The notes below the pieces were generated by a model. That model was not told the origin of the DNA. It ran no database searches and was given only the letters and a program-made list of their open reading frames with translations. A stretch of 64,000 bases of DNA from Leptolinea sp964446955 (GTDB lineage: Bacteria; Chloroflexota; Anaerolineae; Anaerolineales; Anaerolineaceae): positions 144,713 through 208,712 of the forward strand of contig CAYUQJ010000004.1 in assembly GCA_964446955.1 (NCBI GenBank), written 5' to 3'. This document shows positions 51,760 through 61,623 of this stretch, one piece after another; position 1 is the stretch's first letter, and every line of letters starts with the position of its first letter. A program made the position numbers and the translations under genes.

Positions 51760-52269
51760 ATGGACGCACTGGATGCCATACTATCCCGGCGAAGTATTCG
51801 CAAATACACAACTGACCCGGTAACTGATGAGGAAATTAACCTGTTATTGCAGGCCGCCATGGCAGCTCCGTCTTCCGGAAATGCCCGCCCGTGGCATTTC
51901 TTAGTGATCCGCAATCGTGAAAAACTGAAAAAGATCGCGCAAAACCATCCGTATGCCGGAATGCTTCCACAGGCACAGACAGCCATAATGGTCTGCGCGG
52001 ATGAGCTATTGGAAAACCACCCCGGCCGCTGGCCACAAGACTGCGCTGCTGCCACTGAAAACATTTTACTTGCGGCGCATGCGCTCGGGCTCGGAGCTGT
52101 ATGGATTGGTCTTTACCCCGAAGTGGAAAGAAATGTATTTATTTCAAAACTTTTCGAACTGCCGGAAACCGTTCATCCATTATCAATGGTGGCACTGGGC
52201 AGGCCCAATGAAAAGAAATTGCCCCCACACCGCTTCAAACCAGAGCGAATTCACATAGACAAGTGGTAG
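51760..52269 (+). CDS. Nitroreductase family protein
   Basis: 169 residues from the ATG at 51760 (CGGAGGAAT before); the longer frame from 51667 overlaps the YbjN gene. FMN-binding marks: SRRSIRKYT near 8-16, APSSGNARPWHF near 36-47, and the C-terminal GLGAVWIGLYP. It is short for the family and probably forms a homodimer. Substrate unknown; members reduce nitro compounds or flavins with NAD(P)H. Confidence 0.9.
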   Translation: MDALDAILSRRSIRKYTTDPVTDEEINLLLQAAMAAPSSGNARPWHFLVIRNREKLKKIAQNHPYAGMLPQAQTAIMVCADELLENHPGRWPQDCAAATENILLAAHALGLGAVWIGLYPEVERNVFISKLFELPETVHPLSMVALGRPNEKKLPPHRFKPERIHIDKW

Positions 52270-52367
52270 GGTTCACTGCATAAAAAATTACAGGCAATGA
52301 CCATCCCATGATGTTAGGGGCTGACTTAAGCGGGCATTTCTGCCTTTATTAATCTAATTTTCTTCTT

Positions 52368-53543
52368 CTATTGAACGTAATCTTTCAACTGTCTTGCCCG
52401 GCGGGGATGGCGCAGACGGCTCAGGGCTTTCCCTTCTATCTGGCGGATACGCTCCCGGGTTAGACCGAATTTCTTGCCCACTTCCTCCAACGTGTACGTT
52501 CGGCCGTTATCCAATCCAAATCGCAAACGCAGAATACGAGCTTCGCGTGGGGGGAGTGTAGCCAGTACTTCTTCAATCTTCTCTCTCAGGAGATTCGTAT
52601 AAGCGGATTGCATGGGGGTGGGGGTAATCTCATCTTCAACGAACATACCCAGTTCCGAGTCATCCTCGTCATTGATGGGGCTTTCCAATGACAGTGGCAG
52701 CCACGAAACCTGAAGCATCCAGTCAACCTTGTTCGAGCTCACCCCAATCTGGTCACCCAGCTCTTCTGCTGTTGGAATACGGCCCAGCTTCTGTTCCATT
52801 TCGTGGGTCAGCTTGTATAGCTGCCGGATACGATCAACCATATGCACCGGAACCCGTATGGTGCGACCCTGATCCGCGATGGATCGGGTAATGGTCTGCC
52901 GGATCCACCACGTGGCATAGGTGGAAAAACGGAATCCCCGTTGGTACTCATACTTTTCCACAGCTTTCATGAGACCCAGATTACCCTCCTGGATCAGATC
53001 AAGGAAGGGAACACCCCTGCTGAGATACCGCTTGGCAATGGATACGACCAGACGGGTATTGGCCTTGATGAGATGCTCCCTGGCACGCAGACCGTCATCG
53101 ATGGTACGCTCCAACTCTTCCCGTAATTCTGGAGTGCCTTTCTCTGGGAAAGTTCTCAACTTTTTTGCGGCGTTTATTCCAGCTTCGATACGTTTGGCCA
53201 GATCCAGTTCCTCGTGCACATTCAGCAACGGAACCCGTGACATCTCTTTCAGGTACAGCCCAATCGTATCCTCACTGGATAAAGGTGCAAGATCTGAATA
53301 GGGATCAAAATCAGTGTCACCCATGTCTTCAGAATTCTCATTTGTTTCATTTTCGCCATCAAGGAACTCAACCCCCCGGCGACGTAGCGCCATCATTACA
53401 GCTTCCAACCGTTCTGCGTCAGCGCATGCCTCTGGATAGGCCTCCATGAGGTCTTCCGTAGTCAGGTAGCCCTGAACATCTGCTTTTTCGAGCAGCATCC
53501 CGAGGATCTGGGTATTCTTACGCCGTCTTGCCGGATTAGCCAT
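52368..53543 (-). CDS. rpoD: Primary RNA polymerase sigma factor (RpoD/SigA)
   Basis: 391 residues. A short region 1.1 start, region 1.2 (DTIGLYLKEMSRVPLL near 89-104), region 2 with the FLDLIQEGNLGLMKAVEKYEY core (shown in parts: FLDLIQEGNLGL and YATWWIRQ), region 3 (PTAEELGDQIGVS) and region 4 ending in the GLTRERIRQIE helix-turn-helix. The non-conserved region is minimal. It directs transcription from -35/-10 promoters such as those at 22069 and 51127. The YceD gene lies 34 nt upstream on the same strand. Confidence 0.95.
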   Translation of the reverse strand: MANPARRRKNTQILGMLLEKADVQGYLTTEDLMEAYPEACADAERLEAVMMALRRRGVEFLDGENETNENSEDMGDTDFDPYSDLAPLSSEDTIGLYLKEMSRVPLLNVHEELDLAKRIEAGINAAKKLRTFPEKGTPELREELERTIDDGLRAREHLIKANTRLVVSIAKRYLSRGVPFLDLIQEGNLGLMKAVEKYEYQRGFRFSTYATWWIRQTITRSIADQGRTIRVPVHMVDRIRQLYKLTHEMEQKLGRIPTAEELGDQIGVSSNKVDWMLQVSWLPLSLESPINDEDDSELGMFVEDEITPTPMQSAYTNLLREKIEEVLATLPPREARILRLRFGLDNGRTYTLEEVGKKFGLTRERIRQIEGKALSRLRHPRRARQLKDYVQ

Positions 53544-53577
53544 GCCCTACCCTCCTTGTTTGGCCACACCATTCATG

Positions 53578-54063
53578 CTAATTGCCTGTCCTAAATTTTT
53601 CAGCCTGGTGCTCGCAGATATGGTGATTGAGATTTTCTCCACAAACAGTACACAGGCCTTTGCAATCTTCCCGGCATACTGTTTTTATTGGGATTTCAAT
53701 TAAAAAATACTCACGAAGAATTGGTAGTAAATCGATATTCGCGTCTTCCGGAACAATAAGCCCGGATTCGGTCACAGAGTTCGTGTGGAACGCATATAAT
53801 TCGGTAAAATCTGTCTTAAGTTCCTGCTCATATTCATCGAGACAACGAACACATACAGCGGTATAACTGGATGAAAAGTTGCCCTGCACAAAAATCCCAT
53901 TAGGGGTTCGGGTCAAATTCACTTTTCCGGTTAGCTTATTCAGAATTAAGTCGCCACCCAGATTTGTCTCCGGTAGATCAAAGGTGATCTCCCGGGTGGT
54001 ACTGATCGGCGCGTTGATCAGAAAACCTACATTGATCCGTAGAGGAAAACGATCTTGTGCCAA
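53578..54063 (-). CDS. YceD/DUF177 family protein
   Basis: 161 residues. The YceD core has FDLPETNLGG, then a CxxC in CVRCLDEYEQ. A second zinc set, Cys-x3-Cys and Cys-x2-Cys, is at the C-terminus (CREDCKGLCTVCGEN). Family members are linked to 23S rRNA accumulation. The usual partner rpmF is not next to it here. It is encoded directly before the sigma factor gene on the same strand. Confidence 0.88.
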   Translation of the reverse strand: MAQDRFPLRINVGFLINAPISTTREITFDLPETNLGGDLILNKLTGKVNLTRTPNGIFVQGNFSSSYTAVCVRCLDEYEQELKTDFTELYAFHTNSVTESGLIVPEDANIDLLPILREYFLIEIPIKTVCREDCKGLCTVCGENLNHHICEHQAEKFRTGN

Positions 54064-54161
54064 GGATTTTCCAAATCAAATTAATAAGATATACGAAATT
54101 ATAGCACGCAGAAAAATAAAGTCAACGACTTTTTCAAACTTAGATTAAATTGGTGAAAGAA

Positions 54162-54770
54162 ATGAAATTATTGATCGCGAGCAGCAACAAGGGAAAGATG
54201 AAAGAGATCATGGACCTTCTTCGTGATCTACCTCTCGAAGCAATTCTTCCGGCAGACATCGGATTGACGATAGAGGTCGAAGAAGATGGGCAAACCTATG
54301 CGGAAAATGCTACAAAGAAAGCTCTTGCATACTGCAACGCCAGCGGTCTGATCACACTGGCAGACGACAGCGGATTGGAAGTGGAAGCCCTTGATGGAAA
54401 ACCCGGCCTGCATTCTGCCCGATTCTCCGGACAACCCGATGCCACTGATGCCGACCGTCGCAAGTTCTTGTTGGAAAAATTGAACAACCATCCCCGCCCC
54501 TGGCCTGCTGCTTTTCACAGTACAGTCGTGATCGCTGTTCCGGAAGGTACGACACACACACTTGATGGAGAATGCCGAGGAGAGATCATCGCGCAGGAAC
54601 GCGGCACAAACGGGTTCGGGTACGACCCGATTTTTCTCGTGGAGGGAATGGATCGGACAATGGCGGAATTGTCGCTGGAAGAAAAGAACAGGCTCAGCCA
54701 CCGGGCCCGCGCCATTCTGGCCGCGCGTCCGGTATTGATGGAATTGATCAATAAATCAACAAAAAAATAA
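54162..54770 (+). CDS. rdgB: Non-canonical purine NTP pyrophosphatase (RdgB/HAM1)
   Basis: 202 residues from the ATG at 54162; a TTG at 54150 is less likely. The start IASSNKGKMKEI, LADDSGLEVEALDGKPGLHSARF core (in parts: DDSGLEVEAL, PGLHSARFSG) and GFGYDPIF with the ELSLEEKNRLSHR helix are characteristic. It removes ITP and XTP from the nucleotide pool. A small hairpin follows at 54770. Confidence 0.93.
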   Translation: MKLLIASSNKGKMKEIMDLLRDLPLEAILPADIGLTIEVEEDGQTYAENATKKALAYCNASGLITLADDSGLEVEALDGKPGLHSARFSGQPDATDADRRKFLLEKLNNHPRPWPAAFHSTVVIAVPEGTTHTLDGECRGEIIAQERGTNGFGYDPIFLVEGMDRTMAELSLEEKNRLSHRARAILAARPVLMELINKSTKK

Positions 54771-54787
54771 GCTGATTGTGATCAGCT
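54770..54787. terminator. Small hairpin between convergent genes
   Basis: AGCTGAT and ATCAGCT around a TGTG loop, with A-rich sequence on the left and CATTTTC on the right, between rdgB (plus) and the thioesterase gene (minus). Confidence 0.55.
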
Positions 54788-54815
54788 CATTTTCATGAAT
54801 TTCAGATATCCTGTC

Positions 54816-55604
54816 TTAATCGTTCCATTTAACCACTGCTTCAAACGCGCGGGTATCATTTGAGAGATTGGTTCCCATCACCGACCAAAATGCTGGTTTT
54901 TCCGGCGCGTTGAGCAATGAAATATTCACGTTTTCTCCGGGCAAGACTTCTTTGTCGTAGTTGATCTGCATCCACTCCATGCTGTTTGCTCGGTGCATTT
55001 CCATGGGAAAAGAATCACAGATCCATTCCACATAACGGCTGTTGTTCACATGCCCCAGCATATCAACGGCCGAATAACCTGCACGGAGCGATAGACACTC
55101 TTCCCCGTTTTCAGGCACAGAGAGGCGTTCCAACGGTTCATCCAAAGCGATCCTTTCAGGAACAGCCGGAAGGTCCAATCCGGCCGTCCTGGGTGGAACC
55201 ATCCGGCGCGCGGTCGCGTCAATGATCAACCATGCTGAAGTTGCCGCCGCCAGCTGTTCGCCATCCGATGAGTGGATTAGATAATCGCGAACAAAGAACA
55301 GCTTTTGTTGGATCGTCTTGGGCCATGTCGTAATTGTGACCACTTCAGCAACTTTCGGAAACCGCAGGAATTTGATCTTCATCCGTGAATGCACCCAGAG
55401 GAGATTGCGGGCATACATGGTCTCAAAACCACAACCCAAACGGGTGGCATGTTCCCCTGCCGCTTCGGTCAGATGTTGAAAGAATGCCGCCGGCTTCCAG
55501 CGAAGGTTAACATCACATTCAAAAGCGTTGATATAAACTGGTTTTTCATAGATATAGGTAGAGTCATTCATAGCAGAGTCCATCGAAGTATTTCCGCTCA
55601 TCAT
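54816..55604 (-). CDS. Acyl-ACP thioesterase (FatA/FatB-type)
   Basis: 262 residues, double hotdog fold. The first hotdog has VNLRWKPAAFFQHLTEAAGEHA and WVHSRMKIKFLRFP (in parts); the second has DMLGHVNNSRYVEWICD with the Asn-His pair expected in the active site region. It would release free fatty acids from acyl-ACP. Several Met codons (55604, 55601, 55583, 55571) compete as starts and none has a strong site. Confidence 0.88.
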   Translation of the reverse strand: MMSGNTSMDSAMNDSTYIYEKPVYINAFECDVNLRWKPAAFFQHLTEAAGEHATRLGCGFETMYARNLLWVHSRMKIKFLRFPKVAEVVTITTWPKTIQQKLFFVRDYLIHSSDGEQLAAATSAWLIIDATARRMVPPRTAGLDLPAVPERIALDEPLERLSVPENGEECLSLRAGYSAVDMLGHVNNSRYVEWICDSFPMEMHRANSMEWMQINYDKEVLPGENVNISLLNAPEKPAFWSVMGTNLSNDTRAFEAVVKWND

Positions 55605-55691
55605 AACAAATAATTGATCTTTTAACCTTCAAAACTCCTGACAAATGAGCCACAAACAGCACAAATCTCCACAGGCCGTTTTAAAAGCGGC

Positions 55692-55723
55692 CTCCGCCGG
55701 GGGTGGTCAGAAACCCGGCGGAG
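55692..55723. repeat. GC-rich inverted repeat in the intergenic region
   Basis: CTCCGCCGGG at 55692-55701 is complementary to 55714-55723 across 12 nt. It is about 90 nt upstream of the thioesterase start and about 125 nt from the end of the next minus-strand gene, so it may end that transcript, although no T-tract is present. Confidence 0.5.
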
Positions 55724-55850
55724 ACCTTCGCCAAAGGAGGAGACAGCGATATGATCAATTAATGTCCGGCGTACCGAACTGTTTATATATTACTCCCACT
55801 ATGGTTGTCTGACCATTGCCGAAAGTCACATTTCTGTTAGATAACATTCA

Positions 55851-56273
55851 TTATCCGGCTATGTTCTTTAAGAAGACCCTCACTTCATCAATCGCTTCGT
55901 TAATATTTGAGTAACCAAAAACCTGGAACCTTTTTGAGGTATTACCCAGGATCATTTTGGATACCCGGCTTCCGTTACGGTAACAACAAAAAACCGGTTT
56001 CCCCAATGATTCAGCCAGGGCAATTTCATACCCCACCCCGTGAGAAGGTGTAGACACTTCGGCCAGGAGAACATCGCAGCCAGTCACCCACTCCACATCA
56101 CGGCGGTAAACCTCTTCCGATTCCACCAGATGCTCCAAAGACAAGATGTCCGCGTCTGCCAGGTGGGCGGTGGGAATACGATGCCCATCGGCCAGCAGTG
56201 CGTTTACAAGACGTTCATAATCCGGTTGATCATTACGTCCTCCGGTAATGGAACAGGAAAAATATATATTCAT
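55851..56273 (-). CDS. Nucleoside 2-deoxyribosyltransferase-like nucleotide hydrolase
   Basis: 140 residues from the ATG at 56273 (GGAAG eleven bases before). The Rossmann-like pattern starts IYFSCSITGGR, with the DVEWVTGCDVLLAEVSTPSHGVGYEIALAESL core (in parts: GCDVLLAEVS, GVGYEIALAES), matching DNPH1/RCL-type 2'-deoxynucleoside 5'-phosphate N-hydrolases. The Glu in GYEIA is the likely nucleophile. The longer reading to 56330 lacks a site. Confidence 0.85.
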   Translation of the reverse strand: MNIYFSCSITGGRNDQPDYERLVNALLADGHRIPTAHLADADILSLEHLVESEEVYRRDVEWVTGCDVLLAEVSTPSHGVGYEIALAESLGKPVFCCYRNGSRVSKMILGNTSKRFQVFGYSNINEAIDEVRVFLKNIAG

Positions 56274-56392
56274 TTTTAAGTTACTTCCAATCCTTTCTCT
56301 GGCTCGCTTCTTGCACCAATACCGGTACACTCCGAAACCGGATTTTTACCTGGCGGAGATAACCGCCTGTCGAATTGGAAGGAGCAATCCAG

Positions 56393-57010
56393 ATGAAAAA
56401 AGTTCTTACCGCCCTTTCCTTGTTAACAATTCTACTGCTTCTGCTCACCAGCGGTTGCACTATGAAGGCATCAAGGTTGGGATCATTCAAACCCACACCT
56501 ACCGTACTCTCTTTGTTCGATGCGGAAGAGCAGGACATGGAGCTGGCAGTGTCTGCGTCGGCGGAAATGCCTCCTGCGAAAGCGGCAAGCAGTTCCTCAC
56601 CCAAAGCCGTATCATCTGACGATGATGAAGAGGAAGATGATGATGATACCGTAACCTATACGGACCGTCCCGAGAAATATTCCTTGAATAAAGGTGAGTG
56701 GCCCTTCTGTATTGCGAGACGGTACAACCTCAATCCACTCGATCTCTTAAACGCGAATGGATTGTCACTGGAATCCAAACCTGATGTCGGTTTTGTCCTC
56801 AAGATTCCACAGACAGGCGAATGGCCGGAAGACCGCTTCGGGCACCGCTGGATCCGTGCACATCCTGCCATGCATCAGGTCGCCGCGGGTGAAACCTTGT
56901 ATACCATCTCCTGCCTGTATGGAGATATTGACCCAAGTGAGATCGTGGAAGCGAACGAATTACCTGAACCATACAAGATTACTGCAGGACAAATGCTGCG
57001 TATACCATAA
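56393..57010 (+). CDS. Lipoprotein with two LysM-like domains
   Basis: 205 residues from the ATG at 56393 (GGAGCAATCC before). Lipobox Leu-Thr-Ser-Gly-Cys at about 18-22. A Ser/Ala linker and a very acidic Asp/Glu run (about 75-88) separate the anchor from two LysM-like modules (about 93-140, YSLNKGEWPFCIARRYNL; about 158-205, HQVAAGETLYTISCLYGD). Likely a wall-binding lipoprotein. Both modules carry a cysteine, so a disulfide is possible. Confidence 0.82.
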   Translation: MKKVLTALSLLTILLLLLTSGCTMKASRLGSFKPTPTVLSLFDAEEQDMELAVSASAEMPPAKAASSSSPKAVSSDDDEEEDDDDTVTYTDRPEKYSLNKGEWPFCIARRYNLNPLDLLNANGLSLESKPDVGFVLKIPQTGEWPEDRFGHRWIRAHPAMHQVAAGETLYTISCLYGDIDPSEIVEANELPEPYKITAGQMLRIP

Positions 57011-57057
57011 CACGGGTAATCCGAGATATCCTCGATAGATTCTCGATCCATCCTCAA

Positions 57058-57093
57058 AATGAAAAGACGCGCCCGCCAGTGCGTCTTTTCATT
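57058..57093 (+). terminator. Hairpin after the LysM lipoprotein gene
   Basis: AATGAAAAGACGC pairs exactly with 57081-57093, loop GCCCGCCAGT, followed by TATTAAAC. The A/T-rich lower stem provides a U-rich 3' side. Confidence 0.75.
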
Positions 57094-57248
57094 TATTAAA
57101 CCTTTTCTGTTTTCACTCACCCCATCGCGTCGTACAAAGTCTTTGCCATTTATCGTAATAATATAATCCAAAATATCTACATAGAGGAAAGCTGGAACAA
57201 GGTATAATAGCAACCGATAAACGTCCAAGGAACTCCCAGAAACAAACA

Positions 57249-57785
57249 ATGAACTTTGAATGGCTTGAAAAAGAAGAGGTCTTCCGCGGTCGGGCATTCG
57301 CGGTGGAAAAGGTGAAAGTCCGCCTTCCCGATGGTAGGATAACCACATATGATTGTGTAAAACATTCCGGAGCAGTGACCATCGTCCCGGTTGATGATCA
57401 GAATCGCATCATATTCGTCAAACAGTATCGTATGGGGTCAAAAGGACAGTTGATGGAACTTCCAGCCGGTACACTGGAAGAGAACGAAGACCCGGCATTA
57501 TGCGCGGAACGTGAGATCCGTGAAGAGACGGGCATGGCCGCGAGGAATGTCACCAAACTGGGTGAGTTCTACCTGGCACCAGGTTATTCATCAGAATACA
57601 TGCACGTGTACTTAATGACTGGCCTATATTCGTCCCCCCTAAAACACGACGACGATGAATTTCTGCAAACACTGGCCATTCCGCTCGAAGAAGTCTGGGA
57701 GATGGTCCGATCCAACCAGATACGCGATGGAAAAACCCTGGCCTGCCTGTTTTTGGCTATGGACCACCTGACAAATGCTGCATGA
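57249..57785 (+). CDS. Nudix hydrolase, ADP-ribose pyrophosphatase-like
   Basis: 178 residues. The Nudix box G-x5-E-x7-REUxEExGU is complete (GTLEENEDPALCAEREIREETGM at about 77-99, shown by its key residues Gly77, Glu82, Arg90-Glu91, Glu94-Glu95). The ELPAGTLEENEDP lead and the LAPGYSSEYMHVYL stretch favour ADP-ribose or ADP-sugars. TATAAT at 57203-57208 is a likely -10. Confidence 0.92.
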   Translation: MNFEWLEKEEVFRGRAFAVEKVKVRLPDGRITTYDCVKHSGAVTIVPVDDQNRIIFVKQYRMGSKGQLMELPAGTLEENEDPALCAEREIREETGMAARNVTKLGEFYLAPGYSSEYMHVYLMTGLYSSPLKHDDDEFLQTLAIPLEEVWEMVRSNQIRDGKTLACLFLAMDHLTNAA

Positions 57786-57948
57786 TAACAGCGTTTTCGG
57801 TGATTTTTGGTACTTATTGAGGATTTTATACCGACATATACTTATTTACTGGATGAATAACCCTGCCGGAAGTGCGGGTTAATAGCACCAAACCCAACCG
57901 AGCGGCAATTAGAGCCTCCCGGAAATTTTTGTGAATGGAGTAAGCCAA

Positions 57949-60900
57949 ATGCAGCGAGAAAAAGTAACTCTTGACGCAAACGAAGCTGTAGCAGACATCG
58001 CGTTTAAGCTCAGTGAAGTTATCGCCATTTTCCCCATTACACCCTCTTCCACCATGGGTGAATGGGCCGATCAATGGGCGGGTCAAAAACATCAGAATTT
58101 GTGGGGAACCGTTCCCACGGTCATGGAAATGCAATCCGAAGGTGGCGCGGCGGGTGCCGTGCATGGTGCTCTGCAAACCGGTGCACTAACCACAACCTTC
58201 ACCGCCTCACAGGGTCTACTCCTGATGATTCCGAACATGTTCAAGATCGCCGGTGAATTAACCGCCACGGTCTTCCATGTTTCCGCTCGTTCCCTGGCCG
58301 CTCAGGCCCTTTCGATCTACGGTGACCACAGCGATGTGATGGCAGCCCGGTCAACCGGTTTTGCCATGCTCACTTCCCGATCCGTTCAGGAAGCGCATGA
58401 TATGGCCCTCATCGCTCATGCCGCAACACTTGAATCCCGCGTTCCGTTTGTGCATTTCTTTGATGGCTTCCGCACATCCGCCGAAGTCAACAAGATCGAA
58501 CGGCTTAACGTTGATGATATCCGCGCCATCATTGAAGAGAAATTCATCATGGAACACCGTCAGCGCGGTCTAACACCTGACCATCCGGTTCTCCGGGGAA
58601 CCGCGCAGAATCCGGACGTCTACTTCCAGGGACGTGAAACGGTTAACCCGTACTACATAGCCACTCCGGCTATTGTTCAGAAATACATGGACAAATTCGC
58701 CAAAATCAGTGGACGTAAATATCAGATCGTGGAATATGTTGGCGCAAAAGATGCTGAAAAAGTTGTGGTCATCATGTGTTCCGGTTCTGAAACCGCGGAA
58801 GAGACCGCCCTGTATCTGAACAAAAAAGGTGAAAAGGTTGGTGTTATCAACGTTCGCCTTTTCCGTCCTTTCCCGACAGAAGAATTCCTCAAAGTTTTGC
58901 CGGCATCCGTCAAAAAGATTGCTGTTCTCGACCGCACCAAGGAACCCGGCGCGACCGGAGAACCTCTCTACCAGGATGTAATCACGGCCATCAATGAAGG
59001 TCTCACCAACGGTACCGCACCCTTCAAAACTGCTCCAATTATTGTTGGCGGCCGCTATGGTCTTTCTTCCAAAGAATTTACCCCGGCCATGGTCAACGGT
59101 GTGTTCGCCGAACTTGGTAAACCGGCTCCGAAAAACCACTTCACCGTCGGTATCATCGATGATGTCACCCATTCCAGCATCGATTACGATGCCGATTTTG
59201 ACATTGAAGATGCCAGCACCGTGCGTTGTGTCTTCTTCGGTCTGGGAGCTGATGGAACAGTCGGCGCGAACAAGAACTCCATCAAGATCATTGGAGAAGA
59301 AACTGACAACTTTGCCCAGGGTTACTTTGTTTATGACTCAAAGAAATCCGGTTCGGTCACCACATCTCACCTGCGCTTTGGCCCCAAACCCATTCGCGCG
59401 CCGTACCTCATCAGCAAAGCCAATTTCGTCGCCTGCCACCAGTACTCTTTCCTTGAACGCTTTGATATGACCCGCTATGCCCTCCCGGGCGCGGTGTTCC
59501 TGCTCAACAGCATCTACGGTCCCGATGAGGTTTGGGACAAACTTCCGCAGGAAGTTCAGAAAGACATCATCGAGAAGAAACTGAAATTCTACGCCATTGA
59601 CGCCAGTGCCGTTGCTCATAAAACTGGAATGGGTGGACGCGTAAACACCATCATGCAGACCTGCTTCTTTGCCATTTCCGGTGTACTCCCGCGGGAACAG
59701 GCTATCGCTGAGATCAAGAAATCCATCAAGAAAACCTACAGCAAACGCGGTGAAGCTGTTGTCAAGCAGAATTATGACGCGGTTGATGCATCCCTGTCCC
59801 ATCTTCATGAGATCAAGGTTCCGGACAAAGTAACCAGCACCTTAACCCGTCGCCCCAGCGTTCCCGCTGCCGCGCCTCAGTTTGTGAAAGATGTCCTTGG
59901 CCAGATCATTGTTTTTGAAGGCGACAAACTGCCCGTTTCTGCCATGCCAGCAGATGGCACATTCCCAACCGGAACTTCACAATGGGAAAAACGCAATATC
60001 GCCCTTGAGATCCCAATCTGGGATCCGGAAACCTGTATCCAGTGTGGAAAATGCTCCTTCGTCTGCCCGCACGCTGTCATCCGCCAGAAAGTCTATGACC
60101 CGAAATTGCTTGAAAACGCTCCGGCCACATTCAAATCGACAGATGCCAAATTCAAAGAATTACCGGGTATGAAATTCACCATTCAGGTCGCTCCGGAAGA
60201 CTGCACCGGTTGTGGTCTCTGCGTTGAAGCCTGTCCCGCCAAGAACAAGACCAATGCCAGCCTCAAAGCCATCAACATGGCTGAACAGCCTCCGATCCGT
60301 GAGCAGGAACGTGAGAACTGGGAGTTCTTCCTCACAATACCCGAGGTTGACCGCTCAGCATTCCAGCCGACAACGGTAAAGAACTCTCAATTGCTTCAGC
60401 CTCTGTTCGAGTTCTCCGGTGCGTGCGGTGGTTGTGGTGAAACCCCCTACATCAAACTGGTTTCCCAGCTCTTCGGCGATCGGATGGTTGTAGCCAATGC
60501 CACCGGTTGTACGTCGATCTACGGTGCCAATCTACCTACAACCCCCTGGACCTTCAATAATGAAGGACGTGGTCCTGCCTGGTCGAACTCTCTGTTTGAA
60601 GACAATGCTGAATTCGGCCTTGGTATGCGTCTCACAATCGACAAGCAAAGTGAATTCGCCACTGAATTGCTACCCAAGTTCGCATCGGTTTTAGGCGACA
60701 GCCTGGTTGATGACATTCTTAAAGCAGATCAATCTACGGATGCCGGAATTAAAGCCCAGCGCGAACGTATTGCGATCGTAAAGCAGAAACTCGACGGAAA
60801 CAAAGATCCGATGGCCGTTCAACTGGTTTCCATTGTGGATATGCTCGTGAAGAAATCCGTGTGGATCATGGGTGGTGATGGTTGGGCATACGACATTGGT

Positions 60901-61524
60901 TACGGTGGTCTCGACCATGTTCTGGCTTCCGGCCGGAACGTCAATGTACTGGTATTGGACACCGAAGTGTATTCCAACACTGGCGGTCAGGCCTCCAAAG
61001 CCACTCCACGCGCCGCGGTTGCAAAATTCGCCGCCAGCGGTAAAGGACTTCCCAAGAAGGACCTGGGAATGATCGCGATGGCTTACGGATACATCTATGT
61101 AGCCCGTGTCGCCATGGGTGCCAGCGATACCCAAACGCTCAAAGCCTTCCTTGAAGCAGACGCGTACGACGGCCCGTCATTGATCATCGCATACAGCCAC
61201 TGTATCAATCATGGTATTGATATGCGCCGTGGTCTTGATCAGCAGAAAGCGGCTGTTAACTCCGGTATGTGGCCTCTGTATCGTTACAACCCGGCACTCG
61301 TTGACCAGGGAAAGAATCCGTTGCAGATCGACTCTAAAGATCCGACAATTCCTGTGTCCGAGTACGCGTACAAGGAAACCCGCTATCGTATGCTCCTGCA
61401 ATCTGATGAATCACGTGCTGAAATGTTGATGAATCAGGTTACAGAAGACGCAGCCAAGCGTTGGGATTTGTACAAATCCATGGCAGCCGTTGAATACAAA
61501 GCCAAAAATCCCGACTCCAAATAA
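57949..61524 (+). CDS. nifJ: Pyruvate:ferredoxin (flavodoxin) oxidoreductase
   Basis: 1191 residues from the ATG at 57949 (GGAG ten bases before; the GTG at 57931 is less likely). Single-chain PFOR: domains I-II (about 1-420), a gamma-type domain (about 425-640), two [4Fe-4S] motifs CIQCGKCSFVCP (about 694-705) and CTGCGLCVEACP (about 750-761), and a TPP domain with GCGETPY and GDGWAYDIGYGG (about 975-986). A further cysteine group CGGCGE near 826-831 serves the third cluster. It converts pyruvate and CoA to acetyl-CoA, CO2 and reduced ferredoxin, a mark of fermentative anaerobic metabolism. Confidence 0.95.
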   Translation: MQREKVTLDANEAVADIAFKLSEVIAIFPITPSSTMGEWADQWAGQKHQNLWGTVPTVMEMQSEGGAAGAVHGALQTGALTTTFTASQGLLLMIPNMFKIAGELTATVFHVSARSLAAQALSIYGDHSDVMAARSTGFAMLTSRSVQEAHDMALIAHAATLESRVPFVHFFDGFRTSAEVNKIERLNVDDIRAIIEEKFIMEHRQRGLTPDHPVLRGTAQNPDVYFQGRETVNPYYIATPAIVQKYMDKFAKISGRKYQIVEYVGAKDAEKVVVIMCSGSETAEETALYLNKKGEKVGVINVRLFRPFPTEEFLKVLPASVKKIAVLDRTKEPGATGEPLYQDVITAINEGLTNGTAPFKTAPIIVGGRYGLSSKEFTPAMVNGVFAELGKPAPKNHFTVGIIDDVTHSSIDYDADFDIEDASTVRCVFFGLGADGTVGANKNSIKIIGEETDNFAQGYFVYDSKKSGSVTTSHLRFGPKPIRAPYLISKANFVACHQYSFLERFDMTRYALPGAVFLLNSIYGPDEVWDKLPQEVQKDIIEKKLKFYAIDASAVAHKTGMGGRVNTIMQTCFFAISGVLPREQAIAEIKKSIKKTYSKRGEAVVKQNYDAVDASLSHLHEIKVPDKVTSTLTRRPSVPAAAPQFVKDVLGQIIVFEGDKLPVSAMPADGTFPTGTSQWEKRNIALEIPIWDPETCIQCGKCSFVCPHAVIRQKVYDPKLLENAPATFKSTDAKFKELPGMKFTIQVAPEDCTGCGLCVEACPAKNKTNASLKAINMAEQPPIREQERENWEFFLTIPEVDRSAFQPTTVKNSQLLQPLFEFSGACGGCGETPYIKLVSQLFGDRMVVANATGCTSIYGANLPTTPWTFNNEGRGPAWSNSLFEDNAEFGLGMRLTIDKQSEFATELLPKFASVLGDSLVDDILKADQSTDAGIKAQRERIAIVKQKLDGNKDPMAVQLVSIVDMLVKKSVWIMGGDGWAYDIGYGGLDHVLASGRNVNVLVLDTEVYSNTGGQASKATPRAAVAKFAASGKGLPKKDLGMIAMAYGYIYVARVAMGASDTQTLKAFLEADAYDGPSLIIAYSHCINHGIDMRRGLDQQKAAVNSGMWPLYRYNPALVDQGKNPLQIDSKDPTIPVSEYAYKETRYRMLLQSDESRAEMLMNQVTEDAAKRWDLYKSMAAVEYKAKNPDSK

Positions 61525-61543
61525 CATAGTAAAACGTTATACG

Positions 61544-61575
61544 CCCGGCGAGGTAACCCCTCGCCGGGTTTGTTT
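61544..61575 (+). terminator. Terminator between nifJ and the DHOD-like gene
   Basis: CCCGGCGAGG and CCTCGCCGGG with a five-base loop, followed by TTTGTTT. The downstream gene begins 49 nt later, so read-through may still occur. Confidence 0.85.
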
Positions 61576-61623
61576 AACAGAGGTATAGTATTAAACAAGA
61601 CAATCACTAAGGGAGAGTTTAAT